This document shows positions 62,932 to 64,000 of a DNA stretch of 64,000 nt, in pieces (positions within the stretch are counted from its first letter, which is position 1; each line of letters begins with the position of its first letter). Position numbers and translations under genes: made by a program. The notes beneath the pieces are model-generated. The model had not been told where the DNA came from. It saw only the letters and a list, made by a program, of their open reading frames with translations, and did not search any database. Source of the stretch: Streptomyces sp. NBC_01463 (GTDB lineage Bacteria > Actinomycetota > Actinomycetes > Streptomycetales > Streptomycetaceae); contig CP109468.1 of the NCBI GenBank assembly GCA_036227345.1, positions 8,060,001 through 8,124,000 on the forward strand. Direction: 5' to 3'.

Positions 62932-63954
62932 ATGCTGAAGCGAAGTTCCGGCACACCGACGCTGGAGGAAGTGGCCGCCCTTGCCGGTGTGGGGCGGGGC
63001 ACGGTCTCCCGAGTGATCAACAACGCGTCGGGCGTCAAGGCGTCCACACGCCGTACCGTGCTGCGCGCCATCGACGAACTGGACTACGTGCCCAATCTGG
63101 CCGCGCGTTCACTGGCCGGGCGGCGCGCGGACGCCGTCGCCCTGGTGATGACGAAGGCGGACTGGCGGCTGTTCGGCGAGCCGTTCTTCTCGGAGGTCGT
63201 ACGGGCGGTCGGGGATGCCCTGGCCGAGGTGGACGTGCAGCTCCTGCTCACACTGGTCCGCACGGACGCCGAGCGGCAGCGGCTCGTCAAGTACGTGCGC
63301 GGCGGCCGGGTCGACGGGGTGCTGCTGATGTCCATGCGGGCCGAGGACCGGCTGCCGGACATGCTCGCCGACGCCGGGGTGCCCACGGTGCTGCTGGGCA
63401 GGCGCTCGGGGGAGGAGCGGGTGACCTACGTGGACGCGGACAACGTCGGTGGCGCTCGGGCCGCGGTCGGCCATCTGACGCGCGGCGGGCGGAAGGTCAT
63501 CGCCGCGATCACGGGCCCGCCCGAGATGTACGTCGCCCAGTGCAGGCTGCGCGGCTACCGGGAGGCGCTGGGTGACGCCGGGCTCGACGAGGTGCCGTCG
63601 CTGGTCGTACAGGGAGATTTCAGCGAGGCCAGCGGGCGCCGGGCGATGACGGGACTCATCGAGCGGCACCCGGAGGTCGACGCCGTCTTCGCCGCGTCGG
63701 ACAGCATGGCCGCCGGAGCGCTTGCCGCCCTGCATGCGGCGGGGCGCCGGGTGCCCCAGGACGTGGCGGTGATCGGCTTCGACGACTTCGAGCTGGCCGA
63801 GCAGACGGAACCGTCCCTGACGACCGTGCGTCAGCCGATGGAGGAGATCGGCCGGACCATGGTGCGGCTGCTGCTGGAGGAAATGGGCCAGCCGCAGGTG
63901 GCCTGGCGTCATGCGATCCTCCGGACGCGGCTGGTGGTGCGCGAGTCGGCCTGA
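62932..63954 (+). CDS. LacI-family transcriptional regulator, CebR-like
   Basis: A 340-residue LacI repressor. The helix-turn-helix is PTLEEVAALAGVGRGTVSRVINNASGVKASTRRTVLRAIDELDYVPN with the hinge helix AARSLAGRR; the GVGRGTVSRVIN pattern resembles Streptomyces CebR. The C-terminal sugar-binding domain continues through DAVFAASDSMAAGALAALHAAGRRVPQDVAVIGFDDF. ATG 62932 follows GGGGGTGGGAAC. It lies divergent from the cellulase, whose control region has two CebR-type boxes, so it likely binds them and is released by cello-oligosaccharides. It may be a CebR paralogue rather than CebR itself. Confidence 0.9.
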   Translation: MLKRSSGTPTLEEVAALAGVGRGTVSRVINNASGVKASTRRTVLRAIDELDYVPNLAARSLAGRRADAVALVMTKADWRLFGEPFFSEVVRAVGDALAEVDVQLLLTLVRTDAERQRLVKYVRGGRVDGVLLMSMRAEDRLPDMLADAGVPTVLLGRRSGEERVTYVDADNVGGARAAVGHLTRGGRKVIAAITGPPEMYVAQCRLRGYREALGDAGLDEVPSLVVQGDFSEASGRRAMTGLIERHPEVDAVFAASDSMAAGALAALHAAGRRVPQDVAVIGFDDFELAEQTEPSLTTVRQPMEEIGRTMVRLLLEEMGQPQVAWRHAILRTRLVVRESA

Positions 63955-63976
63955 GGTCCCTCGCGCGCCCACTTCG

Positions 63977-63993
63977 ACCGCCGCTCGGGCGGT
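63977..63993. terminator. Candidate hairpin after the LacI gene
   Basis: ACCGCC and GGCGGT flank a five-base loop 20 bases after the stop codon. The window ends shortly after, so completeness cannot be judged. Confidence 0.45.
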
Positions 63994-64000
63994 TGCCCGT

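Overview
The window is chromosomal DNA from a high-GC actinobacterium, almost certainly a Streptomyces. The reasons are extreme third-position GC in every frame that looks real, GTG and TTG starts, AGGAG/GGGGG ribosome binding sites, and families typical of that genus: RsbW-like ATPases, a SpoIIE phosphatase, a TerD protein, an Rv1733c-type membrane protein, XRE/MmyB regulators, a CebR-type regulator with its operator sequence, and a small conserved 58-residue protein. No rRNA, tRNA, CRISPR array or intact insertion sequence was recognised.

Layout. 0-6.9 kb: end of a TROVE/Ro60-type gene, a leucine-rich-repeat-variant protein, small proteins, a P-loop kinase/Nudix fusion, an M20 dipeptidase and a geranylgeranyl-reductase-type flavoenzyme. 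7-17.4 kb: several divergent regulator/target pairs with visible operators (a TetR with a deazaflavin-type protein; a ROK regulator with an MFS transporter; a TetR with a cupin, a DUF4865 protein and an amidohydrolase) and a NarL-type two-component system. 17.5-21.2 kb: a tightly overlapping SHOCT/ABC-ATPase/FtsX-permease operon closed by a strong hairpin. 21-33.5 kb: an anti-sigma-like ATPase, a cysteine-synthase-like PLP enzyme, two SRPBCC proteins flanking a membrane-anchored protein whose amino end looks like a degenerate ECF sigma factor, a DeoR regulator, a membrane protein with a split alpha/beta-hydrolase signature, and a beta-helix/AAA ATPase fusion.

33.5-43.7 kb: a broken MOSC gene, a double-TerD protein with its Pro/Gln-rich neighbour, a glycosyltransferase, an Asp/Glu racemase-like enzyme, an O-antigen-ligase-like membrane protein, apolipoprotein N-acyltransferase, a Nudix hydrolase and an MHS-type transporter. 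43.7-52.3 kb is an accessory, decaying island: an integrase tail, a SUKH (SMI1/KNR4) protein, two tandem YcxB-like membrane proteins, a GAF/SpoIIE phosphatase, and at least four gene remnants around a frameshifted IS5-type transposase. 52.5-59.6 kb: alcohol dehydrogenase with a divergent XRE regulator, a sugar ABC importer (binding protein plus two permeases, no ATPase), an ArsR/DUF2071 pair and an IS110 scrap. 59.7-64 kb: a HEAT-repeat protein, a secreted CBM2-GH5 cellulase carrying two CebR-type boxes, and a LacI regulator facing away from it.

Working together: the cellulase, its LacI-type operator boxes and the neighbouring LacI regulator form a plausible cellulose-response unit. The sugar importer nearby lacks its own ATPase and probably uses a shared one encoded elsewhere. 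Most other genes act as small autoregulated pairs. All functional calls come from reading motifs by eye; no database search was run.
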